From: Micropterus salmoides
Taxonomy: Eukaryota > Chordata > Actinopteri > Centrarchiformes > Centrarchidae
Assembly (NCBI RefSeq): GCF_014851395.1
Contig: NW_024040040.1
Location: forward strand, 14,807,403 to 14,871,402
Direction of reading: 5' to 3'
Length of the DNA: 64,000 nt
Below, piece by piece: positions 33,385 to 46,500 of the stretch. The notes beneath the pieces were generated by a model, which searched no databases, was not told the origin of the DNA, and saw nothing but the letters and a program-made list of their open reading frames with translations. Made by a program: the position numbers and the translations under genes. How positions within the stretch are numbered: position 1 is the first letter of the stretch; every line of letters begins with the position of its first letter.

Positions 33385-35635
33385 GTTTTGTAGACATGGT
33401 ATTAAAATTTCTCTCAGCACAGTGCACCTCAGCTAAGATGGAAATGAAGCTGCTTATTCACTTGGGCAATGGGATATACTGTATGTAGATTAATTACAGC
33501 ATTTCTTCAAATAAAGTAGAGTAAATCAAACTATATGTAACATGTAGCCTACCTGGTTTACTTGAACTGAGAGTTGAACCAGAGGAAATCTTAATTTTGA
33601 AATGTCTTAATTGCATACAGAAATTAAAAACCTGTCTGTTCGACCTGTTCAAACAGGAAGTGAGATAGGAAAAGAGATAGTTCATTCCCAATTATTTATG
33701 TTGATTTTTTTATTTATAATCATGAAAGGTTTTGGCTAGATCAGACCCCAACAGAGCAGTATACATACTTTGAGGGTCAGTTAATCCCTGTAAACAAGTT
33801 TAATGTTGAACCTGGCCGCGCCACACATTCTTAGACTGGTGTTGCTTTTGTGTCATGATAAGACAAACAGTCTAAAGTGCTACAGCCACTGGGAGTACCT
33901 TTTGGTAACTCTAAAAGACCACAGCACCCTCAGCTTTTATTGCAATCCATGTACATGATCTATCCAAACTAAGCATGAAAGTGCATTTTTGACCTTGGAA
34001 ATAACTGATAAAAAAATTATTAAAAAGTCTTAAAGGTGTCCTGTGGAGATTTTGACCATTAGTAGTGCTAGTGAGAACTATAGGGTCCACATTTTGTTTT
34101 CCACAAACATATGGGTGACGCTGTACACAATCCTACCATTTGCTTCATGCTAACAGGTAGCGATGGTCCGGCACAAAGAAACATAGCACTACCCTCCCAA
34201 AGGCAGTGAAGAAAAAGACTGCTAGCTAATTCACATAAAATGTAAAAAAAAATAATCAACATTGCAAATGTTTTATGTACTCCGTTTGTTAGACCTCAAG
34301 GATACACAAAATATTTTTATTACCAAACACTGACTGCAAACATAGCCCACAAAACTCCACAGGGCACCTTTAACTCAAAGTCCACTTACTGGCTTTTCCC
34401 AAAGCTTTCAACCACATCTTCATCAGCAGTTGGAGTTTTAATAATGTGGCAAAAGTATGGAACTTTGGACATGTGATAAGTCATGTGGCAATCTATTGAA
34501 AGCTGAATAAACTAGTAAATGTAACTTGAGTTAAGATTTTTCTTTTGTCAAGTTAAAAGAAAGCCTTGGATCAAAGCCCTTGTCAGTTTTTAATGGGTCC
34601 TGCTCAAAATAACTGAAAGTACCTGCTGCGTGAGGAAATGTTTAAAATTTTGCAGACAAAGAACGGTTAATAAAGTCATTAAATCACAGCTACTTAAAGG
34701 CATTAATGTAATTTCATAAAACACTCAAATTAACCATCATGCTGTGCAGTACCTGATTTAGCTTTATGAAAAATAAATACAAGATGAATAAACATGTCTA
34801 TGCTGATAACTATGTCAGCCATCAGTTTAAGTGGAATTTAATTTTTCAGCATACGAAACGTGTCAAAGTCAAATGAAACTACAGGCCTGTTCCCACTGGG
34901 CTCTAATGAAAGGTCGGTTAATGAGCACACACAGGAAGTCACAATGTGCCAATACCAGAGCTGAATCATTTTAGAAAGTAAGAGTGTGAAATTGGGAATA
35001 TCATTGTATTTACATAGTGGGGTTCATTAGATGCCATGTCTGTAGCTCTTAGCAGACTTTGGTTTCTCCTGATCTGCTGTGTTGTTAAAACACACTTGAG
35101 GTCATGTTTTATTCCCATTCACACAGAGCTGAAGCATTAAAGCCCAGGTGCTCCAGTCAATGGAAAAGGATCAGGCATGCAGTGTGTCATGCAGTTTATA
35201 TAAGTTCATGCTGTCAGCTTGTGAATTTCCTGTTGAGAGAAAAGAAATAAGTCAAAGTACAGCTTGATCTGTAAAGTTCAGGGAGCACATCACTTGGATT
35301 GGCAAAGACAAAAGTACACGTATCCTTTTTTTTCAGCTGTCCAGCCGGCCACTTACTGTAACTATCAGTCCAAACTTTATTTATCCATCCACCTGTCCAT
35401 CCCTCAGTATATCCACCTTTACTTGTATTTGTCCATCTGCATCCACTTGTGTCTTCACCACCATCCATTTGTCTAGAGTATCAATCTTACCACATAGCCT
35501 ACTGATTCATTGATCTACCCATTTAATAATCTATTCTCTTATTGTAAATAAATCCAATGACAAAGCCAAGACCAACAAGGAACTGATCCTACTAACCTAA
35601 TAAAGTGGCTGGTGAGTGTATATATAGCTATATAT
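33385..35635. other. Intergenic, no gene recognised
   Basis: AT-rich with short low-complexity stretches (for example a CCATC-rich run at 35380-35470). No exon-like stretch with paired splice signals found. Confidence 0.4.
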
Positions 35636-36597
35636 TAGAGCTGGCCCTAATGGCATTTTTTGAGCTTCGACGCTTCGATAGTAATTAAGAGCGAATAATC
35701 GAAGCTTCGCTTGAGGGGGGATCGGATGAGGGAGAGATAACGCCGGCATGGGTGCGCAAGTCTGTGTGAATGTGTGAGAGAGAGCAAGAAAGAGAGAGAG
35801 CGCTCCGCTTATTTATTCTCACAGCTAGGCTAAGTAAGTGATTATTACCAAATCTTTGTTTTTAACTTTGTTATAGCAACTAGCAGACCCAAGTACAGGA
35901 CTAAGAAAGGGAGAAATATTTATTGCAGGTTAAAAGGATCGGATATTGAGCGAGGCAGAGTGAAAATAGATGCATGTCGAACTGGGTTGGTGGCTGCTGT
36001 ACAAAGCAGAGGGAACCGTAGCTGAGAGTCCAGAGTGACAGAGTCTGATCCGAGCAGGTCCAGAGCAGAATCCGAGAATAGTTTCGCCGGCGTGGTCCAG
36101 GCGGAGAGTGCACGGGATGAGCGTATTTTCGGTAGCACTAAATCTAACACGTTATTAAGCAAAATTCATTTTTAACTTTAATTATAGGGACTAAATTCTC
36201 TTCTTCTACAATCGGCCTAATATAATTAGGCTTATTTAAATGCGTTCATTATGTTGTTGTCAGTTTGTTTCCAGCCTACAGTTTACTGATTAGGCTAATT
36301 TTAAAATGTAGGAAATTTGACTGTTTCGATCTGTAATGAAATTAAGCAATTGTAAAATTAATAAACGCCATAACTTCCACACTACTGCTGTCATCACTCA
36401 GTTTAAAGTGCTCACACACAGCTGAGGGCTTCATTTCGTTTTCCCTTTGATGTGAACTGGAGTGTTACGTTCACTGCTGTCGTCGGCGGTCAGCTGCGCG
36501 AAAAAAACCCTTAATAATCGAATCTCATAATTGAAAATCGAATGTGTACCCAACGGTCGAATATTCGAATATTCAGGTCCAGCCCTAATATATATAT
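35636..36597. mobile_element. hAT-like non-autonomous transposon
   Basis: Ends TAGAGCTGGCCC and, inverted, TAGGGCTGGACC, flanked by near-matching 8-base AT-rich direct repeats (CTATATAT and ATATATAT). Internal subterminal motifs TCGAATATTCGAAT and ATCGAAGCTTCG. No transposase ORF. Confidence 0.65.
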
Positions 36598-37525
36598 ATT
36601 TACACATTAAAAAAATCAGCTTCAGTAGGGACATGGACTTAGTCTTGGGATTTGTTGACAATAAGAAAACTACAGAGTAATACCTGCGTCATCCTTTAAG
36701 ACAGAAAAAAGCTTTCCTCACTTAAATCTATCTGACAAGCTCTCTCTTTGGTGATTTGATCCAAGTGTAGTTTAATGAGCAGAATAAATTCAATAATGAG
36801 GATGCCTTCCACCCTGCACCCCTGGGTCTAACACCATTGATAAGCAGTGGTGTAATGCTTCCCTGTGCTTTGCATTTTATTTTATATAGTAATAATTAGT
36901 GTAATTCCACTGTTTGATTGATTATCAAAGCTGAGAGCACAGAGATGTTTGAGCATTTGTGTCCTTGCAGAGATGTTTCAACAAACCTCTCAAGTGTGCT
37001 GATTGTGGGTTATGTCCTTGATGACTAAACCACCATCTCCACCTCTGGTCTGCTGCACTGTGTGCAAGGAACTATATCTAACATTAGTCAGTCTTTTCTT
37101 CATAACATCTAGCTCACCAGCACATGCATCCTAAAATCCTGACGTTGGCGTCTTCATCACGCTTGTGTTGGTCAGTTTTGAAATTGTACTTTGGTGAGCA
37201 CAAGAAACCACTTGAAAGCCTGGAGCACCCTCTCTAGGTAGCCCTGCATTAAATATCTCTCCTCTCAGTAATGTTCCAGTCAAAAATCCTTTGCAACTAG
37301 AGGTAGGGTGTAGCTGAAAATATCTTCCTCTGGTCATTCTGTGACCCATGCTGTAGTTCCCTGTTAAATTGTCTGCAGGAAACAGTAACAGGACTTCTCG
37401 TCTTCTCTGCTTCTTCATCACGCTCAGAAGTTCTCCCTCCTCTCAAGGAGCTTAACGGAGGGCAAGCCTCCGTGTGGTAGCATGTTCTCCCTCGCTCATG
37501 ATGATCTGGTAAAGCATGGGTGCGC
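36598..37525. other. Probable gpr180 3' UTR and intergenic DNA
   Basis: No other gene. Minus-strand AATAAAAT near 36870 is a candidate poly(A) signal for gpr180. Confidence 0.4.
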
Positions 37526-40213
37526 TCAGTAGCGCCCCCTGTGGTTCGTCCTCGACATGGTGAGCGGCAGAGACACTGAGGACAGAGAGGAGACCTCCCA
37601 GTAGAGAGAACGAGACAGGAAGAGCTGGTAGAGGGTCACCATGGAGATGGACTGGCAGAGGATCACACCGATGGTCACCACCTACAGAGAGTCAGAGATA
37701 GCATGGGTTATTTGGCCACTAGGGGTGCAGAGGAACACTTTAAAAATACAATATCATCCTCTTTGGAGTCGTTAGGGTGAACTTGTTAGAAACCAGCTGC
37801 CTATTTACACATGAAGCAGATATGGAGTAACATTATCATCGAACCTTCTCCCTCTGATGCTCGTTGAAGACAGCTGACATGAGGAAGAGGACGGGGTGGC
37901 AGAGGAACCACAGGAAGCATCCCTGCAGAGAACACAAAGAAGACCCCATGAGCACCTGATGAACTGAAGGTGAAGGTTTGTCTGTATGTTAGTGCACTGT
38001 GGAATTCACCTTGGCGAAGCAGAGGTAGAAGTCTCTCTTCAGGGTGCTCCTCTCAGTTGATGTGATCTGATAGAGGACAGAGGCCAGCAGGAGGGCCAGG
38101 GCCACTCTCAGGGCCATGAGGAGGAGACCTGCCAGACTCTGCTGGGTGTGGTAGCTGTGATGTTCACTCTCTGCTTCTGAATACTGCTCCCACAGCAGCA
38201 ACGCTCCCTGAAGACGAGTTTCACTTTTAATAGCTCTAGTATTATTAGGTGCCTCTCAAAGGTCTCTGATGCTGAAGACGCCAAATCTAACGTACTCCCC
38301 CCAAATTCTGACTGTCTTTTTATCCCACAACTTGAACTGCATCATTCTTATATATCACACTAAAATCCATTATTAACCTGACATACTAGTGTAATCCTGC
38401 AAACCTGGGTAACGACTCCACCAACAGCGACCGCCGTGGATGCCGGACTCTGTTCCCACTGCAGAGGTCTGGACTGAGGCTTCCTGCCTCGACTCAGGGT
38501 CCAGCTCATACATAGACTCAGTATCATGTACAGCATGGACACCTGGGACACCATATCCCAAACTGCACCGGGAACATGGAGTAGAAAAAAAGAGGGTGCA
38601 CATAACATAACAATTAATTTGTTGTCCATGTACAACTGAATCTGCAAAACAATAAAGTTCCTCTTGCTCTTATAACTAAATCAAGCTTCAGAAGCAGATT
38701 AAAATATAGGTGGATGGAAAGAAAGGGCATATTTAAGAAAGAGGAACATACACTCTGCCAGGCTGCCCATCACTGGAATACCAACACCATCCCTGGAATA
38801 CCTGCAGAACACAATGGGAGCAGGAACAGGAAACATTAGAGTACATCAGTTTATATTCTCCTCAGTACCAATTCATATGTGTAGCACACCTGTCAGCCCT
38901 CCCGTTTTCTCCTGGACACTCCTGTATTTTACCATTTTCACCCGCCGTCCTCCCGTTTGAATATTTTTCCCATACATCTCCCGTAATTTTAACCTTTCCA
39001 AAAAATAAATAAATAAATAAAAAACCCAGCTGGGCCTTTTTTGGCATTATGTACAACATTAGCTAAAGCATCCAGTGACGGGAAGTCAGTCAGTCAGGCT
39101 GCCTAAAAGGTTATAATTTTGTGCAGGTATTGGGACCAACAATACAATCACTCTCTTCTACCAGTTGGCTTACTTAACCAGTAACCTCTCTCAGAATCAC
39201 AATTGGAGCCTAATGTGTAAGTGATGTATACATATCCTTATTCAAGTTTCTAATGCATAAACTTGTAAGTGCTGAATATATATGCCTTTTAGAGTTTTCA
39301 TTTATATAATGCAGTGAGCCAGGTATCACAGTCGGACCACCTAATTGTAGTCACTTATACTTAAAGTAGGAAATAGTTGTTGCACTGATATTTTAAAGCG
39401 GTTCCCTAATGGTGATTTTAGGATTCACTGCAGTATGTGGACAGTGGTAGGGGTGGTGAGACAGCCCGGAGCAGGGTGCTTGAAAACTTCCCTTATTTTC
39501 AAATCTCTTCTGTTGACAGGTATGACATAGTTAAACTCAATACAACTTTACAACCTAGTCTGACAACAGACTGAACTGTCATTTCATTTCAGCTTATTCT
39601 TTCTGACTTTAATACCACATAGAACGGTATTTTATACCTGTTTCATGATAATACCGACTAAAGTATGAAAGTATGATGGAAAACTATGAGGATGATTTGG
39701 CCTAGAATTATTTACTATTCTAATCACATTTAGTCAGTATTTCCCAGCAGTATACAGGAATAATAGACATATTAATGGATAGATTTAACAATTAAAAAAG
39801 ACCAATTCATTAATTTTCTTGCTCATATCAACGAGCGAGGACAATCTGCGGTCACAACAATCCTACTTGTTGTTTATAGGTGTATAAAGTCTCCCAACAG
39901 CTTGCAAAAACATTTCATAAACAACATTGCTGCTTAAAAAAAGGCTGGAAATCGGTGTGCTAATATTTCAATCACAAGTCACTGGGGTTTACACTTCCCA
40001 GCAGGTGAGTCAGATTCTACAGGATGTACCTGGCCAAGTGGATGTAGTTGCAGAGAGCTGAGCAGCCCTGTAATGCCAGTGCCGTGGTCAGCACTCTGAG
40101 GACAGTGTGCATGGGACCTCCTTTCCTCAGAGCCTGATACAGAGGCTTGATGTAGATACAGCAGGCCACGAAGTAGGCCAGCAGCAGGAGGAAGTAGAAA
40201 CTTTGGAGACCTG

Positions 40214-40268
<55 letters not shown>

Positions 40269-42772
40269 CAATCAAGGAAGGACACCTTTTGTCCTACATG
40301 AATAATGCAGATCTCTCAGGAACAGTCCCTAATGTCACATCTGTGCAGACTGTGAGTATCAAAAGATTTGACCTAGCTTCTGGAAAACCGTTATTATTAA
40401 TATTTAACACAAAACATCTTTTAATAGCTCCACACAAGCATAAAGCAGTGGATGTGGATAATTACATTAGCTAATTAGCAGGCTCAGTAATGCAGTGCCA
40501 AAATGTGCTGAGATCTGACAGCTGTGGTGATGGGAGTACTCTGGATGTCTGACCTGCCTCCTCTGCGCTGAAGTGCTCCAGTGGATTTCCCGCCGAGTCG
40601 GCGTTAAACAGCAAGACAGTAAAACTGAGATCAGCATAAGAAGGTATCACTGCACTCTCCTGCAGAGACAAACAGGAAGCAAGACGAGGAATACTCAGCA
40701 GCAAAATAACTGGATAAAGATTATTAACAAATGTATGTGTATTGTATTTAACTATTTGGAGTATTCACACTGTCATTGTTGTGGTCATGTGCTGTTAGTG
40801 AACTGCCAGTTGGACCAAAGACAGCTTTCAACATTGGAGGGCAATAAAGTTAAATCTATTCTATTACTACTAACTTATTTATAGAGTTACAAAGCTAAAG
40901 CTAATACGAATATACGCTGTCTCTGGTTAGCTTTCTGGTTAGGTTAAAACAGCTAAACAAAAAAACGATTTATGATAAAAACACAGCAGCCATTATAACC
41001 TGAAACAGCTCCCTCCACCAGCCTCCTCCCTATAGACTAAGCTTGTTCATTGTTAAGCGTGGGTTAGTCTCATAGCAATTTGTGATGCTGCTGTTACCTG
41101 ACATGTGTATCTGTCAGAATACAGGGCCTGCCAGGCTGTAGGTGTGGACTGATGAGGGATCGTGTGGTTGAGTTCTTCTTGATTGAGAGAAACTGAAGCA
41201 GGAGGAGGAGGAAGAGGAGGACAAACACAGTGTGATGATGTGGCAGTGTGGAGGAGACAGAGAAATAAGAAAAATAAATAAATACAGCTGCATCACATCC
41301 ATCATATCAGCTGTCTGTATTAGTGAACCCTGGTTCTTACTGGTGAACTGAGCTTTAGCGAGCCTCTCAGGGCAGCTGAGGTTGTCCAGGTCTGAGTCCA
41401 TATCCCGATACAACAGCAACCTGGACTCCTTCTCTGTAGCCAGAGCAGAGTTGTCCAGCCTGCACACCAGCAGGCCGTTGTCACCTACAAAAAGACGGAC
41501 AGGACAAGAGGTTCAATGGTACTGATTCTTATGCAAATTATATTATTTATTAGATTTCTTCTTAGATTAGAAGAAAAACCTGGTCCCAGATTAGTTGTGT
41601 GGTAGTTTGATTAATTTAGTGGGGCCTTACGATTATTTAATAAAGCAGAACCCACCTTAATGTCTCTATCAAGTCTGCTGAAATTGTGCTTTACTGGTGC
41701 AAATCATGACAGGCTAATTGATAAATTGTTTTAACTATTTTTAGGCACAAATATCACACATTCTCCGGCTCCAGCTTCTGAAATGTGATTACTAGCTGCT
41801 TTTCCCTCTTTTATATCATTACAAATTCAATATTTCAGGGTTTTCTATTGAAACACAAGCATTGTTTGTGCATGTTCCTAAACATGTTTTCAATTAAATA
41901 AGCACAAGCTGAGCAGAGAGCCTGTAGCTTTCGGGGGCCCCTGGAGTTATGGGGCCACTTGGCAGTTATACCCATTTAGAATCCAGCTTTGCCTCCACCC
42001 ATACCCCTTTGTGATTCAGAAGCATCTCAAGAAGCTGGAGGGATTATGTCAGTTTCGTTTTCAAACATACTGACATTCACTGCAGTTCATCTCAGGACAA
42101 GCTGAAACTAAACAGCAAAATAAGCCAAATTATAAAAAAGAGCCAAGATTTAAATGAATGTCTCCTCTCTGACCTCCACAGAAGCTTCACACTTTTATAA
42201 CCACTCAATCCTGCAGTAGGGTGCAGGTGAAAGGACAGCCTTGGAGCTGTTGTAGGGGTTCAAGAGGATGGGTGTATATTATAGATATATAGGTTAACAT
42301 CAATATATATAGGTTTGATCTCAATATATAGTGTCCTGGAGCACTCACTGAAAGTCACCATAAATAAGCAAAGGCTTCAAAATAAAATTTAAACTCTGAC
42401 GATGCTGCAAATTATATCTCTCTAATAATAACTGCCAACAAAGAAAGAAACAGAGGATATGCAAAGTACGGTTATTAAAAGTGATGTTAATCATTAGTGG
42501 AGCCATTGTCAGATACAGTCTAGCACTAGTACATAAAAAATTAAGAAAACACATCACGCCGCGTTAAAGTGAAAACTGAATAAGCTACTGTCTCTGGTGT
42601 AATGACACGTTAGCAGCAGCACATCAGCATCGTTACCTTGGTACATGAATTTAGTGATGAACTGGCCCTTCTGCTGTCTCGCTGCTTCGCTCTTAAAAAG
42701 TCCCGTTACAGTTTTCCCAAAAACCTCCGAACTGAGCAGAACTACAGCTACAAGTGCGGCTAATGAATACAT
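37526..42772 (-). CDS. gpr180: Integral membrane protein GPR180
   Basis: Ten exons: 42637-42772, 41341-41484, 41098-41177, 40554-40659, 40030-40210, 38752-38801, 38405-38562, 38010-38207, 37845-37922, 37526-37681. They join in frame to 428 codons plus stop (human 440). Residues 1-19 are a signal peptide (LAALVAVVLLSS). A luminal/extracellular domain follows, with RLDNSALAT, an ELNHTI glycosylation site and NPLEHFSAEEAG. The C-terminal half is a seven-helix GOST-type membrane domain (SFYFLLLLAYFVACC; ALALQGCSALCNYIHLA; GSLAEFWDMVSQVSMLY; SYHTQQSLAGLLLM; STLKRDFYLCFAKG; FLSRSLYWEVSSLSS). In mammals it is linked to vascular intima thickening and TGF-beta-type signalling. Head-to-head with tgds, a conserved vertebrate pair. 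The tail ends MSRTNHRGRY, shorter than human. Confidence 0.96.
40216..40266 (+). repeat. (AG)n microsatellite at a gpr180 splice acceptor
   Basis: About 25 AG units; on the coding (minus) strand this is a pure (CT)n tract immediately before TACCAG|G of the exon 40030-40210, so it is the polypyrimidine tract. Confidence 0.95.
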
Positions 42773-43556
42773 TTTCCCCCGTATGCAGTTTAACGTTATC
42801 GACAAATAGTTGGCGAATGAATTCAATGAGCCACGAAGCCAGAAGTCAACCAGCTTCTCCAAAGTTACCCAGGATCACACCGGAAGTTAGGTGTTTCTGC
42901 CCTTCAAATAAAATCTCTATTACTCACTTTGGGGAATAAAAGAAGAACAACAAATAAGAGTGTAGCAAAAACATCAAGACTTTATATTAAATTAGGGATT
43001 AAACTAAAGATGTAATGGATTGCAAAATCACTGAACAAACACTGAATTGTGTGAGTAACTAACAGCACAGTATTGAAAGTATGCTTTATTGTTCATTATA
43101 TGTGATGTTTTAAACAATAATACGTTACTTGACCAAATAAAACCAACGTAACCGTTTTTTAAGATAGTAAATAAATTTTTACGAAACGCTCTTATTTTGA
43201 TATTAATTTCCGGACGTTACATATTTATTTTCACTTTGCCTAGTCGGCGTTGTTTGGCAGTTTGATTGATTTAGGATTCACACAATCAACGAGCGCGTAC
43301 TTCTATACGTCATACACGACAACCAATCAGAGAATGGAAACGAGGGCTAGATGTCCCGCCTATTTTCAACGTGTCAACACTGTCGTAAAACGCCCTGCAA
43401 CTGTCGCACTTTCCACAATACATCTACTGTACTGATGAAAATAGAGAACTTCTGTACTACCTATTCATACAATGGATTATAAACACGATTAATATGTTGT
43501 TATTATGTCTGTATAAAACTTTACTTTGAACTGACAGCTGCCGGGGTTCAGTGTTG
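42773..43556. promoter_or_regulatory. Shared gpr180/tgds bidirectional promoter region
   Basis: Separates the two start codons by 784 bases. Contains an ETS-type CCGGAAGTT at 42890-42898 near gpr180 and a CCAAT motif (ACAACCAATCAG) at about 43318-43330 nearer tgds. No obvious TATA box. Head-to-head layout implies shared or back-to-back initiation. Confidence 0.6.
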
Positions 43557-46500
43557 ATGACCAGGATGGACTTCAGCAGGAGTGTTCTGGTGACTGGAGG
43601 CTCTGGATTCATGTGAGTCCATGTAGTGAATTCAAAGTATATATATTAAGAAAGAAGATGTGACTCGATCATTGTCATTATTCATCTTAACTTGACTCCT
43701 CTCGCTGTTACTAAAGTTACACGAACACCTCTTAAAGCTGTTCATAACTTAAGCAGCATAACGTTATTAATGTTGTAACGTTAGCTGGCTGTGGTGGAGC
43801 CGAATATGCTTTTTTATTTTACTGTGGGTGATTTAATTAACTATATAACAAGGAATTATATGTAATATACTTATTATACGTAGGCTTTTGTTATGCAGCA
43901 TTTGCAATGTACATTTTTCCTAATCTGATGCACCAGTCAGGACGGCTTTCTGGTGTGCAATAACTTATTATGGGTTTTTAATCTTAATAAACAAAGTAGA
44001 TAGTATCTATAGCTGTCAAAATAAAAGTACATTTCCCTCTGAAATGTAGTAAAGTAGAAATATAAAGTAGCAGGCAACTCAAGTACTGTGCAAGTCCCTC
44101 AAAATTGAAATTAAGCACATTACTTAAGTGAATGTACTTAGTTACTTTCCACCTCTGTCTATGAAAGTATACTTTACGTTACCTTTTGCGGGATGGATTA
44201 AATTGCTGTGGTCATTCGATGCACTTAATGTTTTTACATCTTAAGAAAAAGCTCTCAAGCAAGTGAAAGAAAAGTGAAAAATGTGCTGCTGTACTGTAAG
44301 GTAGGCATACCTTTACACATGACGTGTGGCCTGTAAAGCCACAATGTGATTATACAGCTTACAAATCACTGAATTAGTTCTTTGGATAAAAATGAACAAT
44401 GGTACTGCAGCTGCAGTGTCTTTTTGGTGTGCGCCAAAATCAGAATTATTCAAATTCTACTGGTAGCTTTTTGAACATTTTCCTACTGCTGGTTACTACA
44501 CAGGTTTTGATCCACCTCCCCATCTCTCTCTCTTTAGAGGCTCCCATCTTGTGTGTTCACTGGTCTACAGACACCCTGACTGGAGGATTATTAACCTGGA
44601 TAATGTGAGTCTTCACTCTGTGTGTGGTAGGGATGACATTGTCCTTGTCCACAAAAGAACGAATGAATATACAGATGTACATATTTCAGATATATTCATT
44701 CAGATATTTTGAGTTACAGTTCCATAATGATTTTTTTTTTTAGCAAATATAAAATTCTGGGCAAGCAGTGAATGTATTTTCTCGTGTGTGAAAAGTCTGA
44801 TCTCTTCCAGCTGGATTACTGCTGCAGCCCCAGGAGCCTGGAGAGTGTTGAAGACAGAGCAAACTACAGCTTTATCAGGGTGAGAGCTGCTGGCATTAAT
44901 GTGGTAACAGCAGAGATCAGCCTCTGTGCTGTAAAAGTGAGCAGCAGGCAGTAACAAAAGGTTCAGTTTAGGGAGTTTCAGAGAATAGTAACATTTGTAC
45001 TGTTACAATAACTAGTAGTATAACTATTTAAAGATAACACTTTCTTTAACAGGGGGATGTGTGTAACTCACGGCTGGTAAATCACATTTTCAACACAGAA
45101 AACATTGATGTGATCTTTCACCTGGCGGCCAAAACACATGTCGGTGAGCAGCACTTGTTCAAACATTTATCTATCAGGCTGATTTTACTGTTTATGTTAA
45201 TAATCTGTGTTGTGCCTCGCGCATTTATATATACTGGTTGTCTTCCCTCGCTCAGAGTCGTCATTTGAAACTCCGTCTAGTTTCCAGCATGTTAACATTG
45301 AAGGAACAAGAGTTTTACTGGGAGCCGCCCATCAGGCCCGACACCCGCCACAACGCTTCATCTACGTCAGCACAGATGAAGTGTACGGAGCCAGTCTCGA
45401 CGAGGTCAGCGAACAAACGAACAGCGAGTCACTTGATAGAAGGATTTAGGTGTTTGAGTGATTTTGTGACTTTGGATATTGGGTGTCTGTTCTCTGCAGG
45501 TGTTTGATGAGAGCAGTCCAGTGAGACCCTCCAACCCATATTCTGCCACCAAAGCAGCTGCAGAGTACCTGGTCAGATCCTACTGGGACAAATATAAGGT
45601 ACACACACACAGGCTGGGAAGTGGTTTCTAAATGACATGAATGAACAGGGTTTTAAGAAGCTTAAATGATCTGAAACTGAAGACATTCATCTTAGAGATT
45701 CACTTGTTACAGGATGTTTTCTAATGATAATCAACTAATTGTTGAAGCCAAAAATGCCAAACTTTCCCAAATTTCATCTTTTAAATTGTAAGAATTTGCT
45801 GCTTTTATTTGCTGCAATAGTAAACTCATTATCTGTGGATTTTGGATTGTTGGCCTCATAAAACAAGCATTTTCATGATGTCGCCTTGGGTTTTTAAAAA
45901 CTGGGATGGGGATTTTTTCAGATCGAAGATGAAGAAATTAATCTAGAAAATAATCAGCTGAGTAATTAATCATGAAAGAAAATGTAGCAGCCCTAAAATG
46001 ATTAAACAGAATTATAAGTATATGTTAAAACATATGTGTGTGGGAGCAGCAGCCATGTTGGTTTTATTGCATTTTAATGTTGCATATTTTCTGCATTTCC
46101 AGGGTGTGCTCACACTAGATTTAAACAATATGACAAAAAGAGATTTCGCTAGTACACACAGTTGGATTTCTTTAGTTTCAGTACTGTAATTACCTACAGT
46201 ATATCTGAGGAGAAACACTTTATTTTTCAAGTTTGGTTAATTTTGATCTTTAAACTGGTCTCAAATGTGATTCTACTTAGTTACTTAGTCCAGGTTTTGT
46301 TTGTTTCTTTGCATGTTAAACACTGCTCTGTGTATCTGTTACCAGTTTCCCATCATCATTACCAGGAGCAACAACATCTACGGGCCCAGGCAGTACACTG
46401 AGAAGGTACAGCACCCTGACTTTCCTGTTAACATTTCCATCCATGATCAGTCCCTTCAGCACAATTCCACATTTTGGAGCCACAACTGACTTTCGTAGTA

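Noticed and set aside
37131..37421. 96-codon minus-strand frame downstream of gpr180
   Set aside because: Lies after the gpr180 stop in the presumed 3' UTR, with no start context, splice signals or domain.
39979..40275. Open frames with a poly(Ser-Leu) start
   Set aside because: Produced by translating the (CT)n microsatellite ahead of a gpr180 exon.
40573..40884. 103-codon plus-strand open frame opposite gpr180 exon 4
   Set aside because: Shadow of the gpr180 exon and its intron; no start context or domain.
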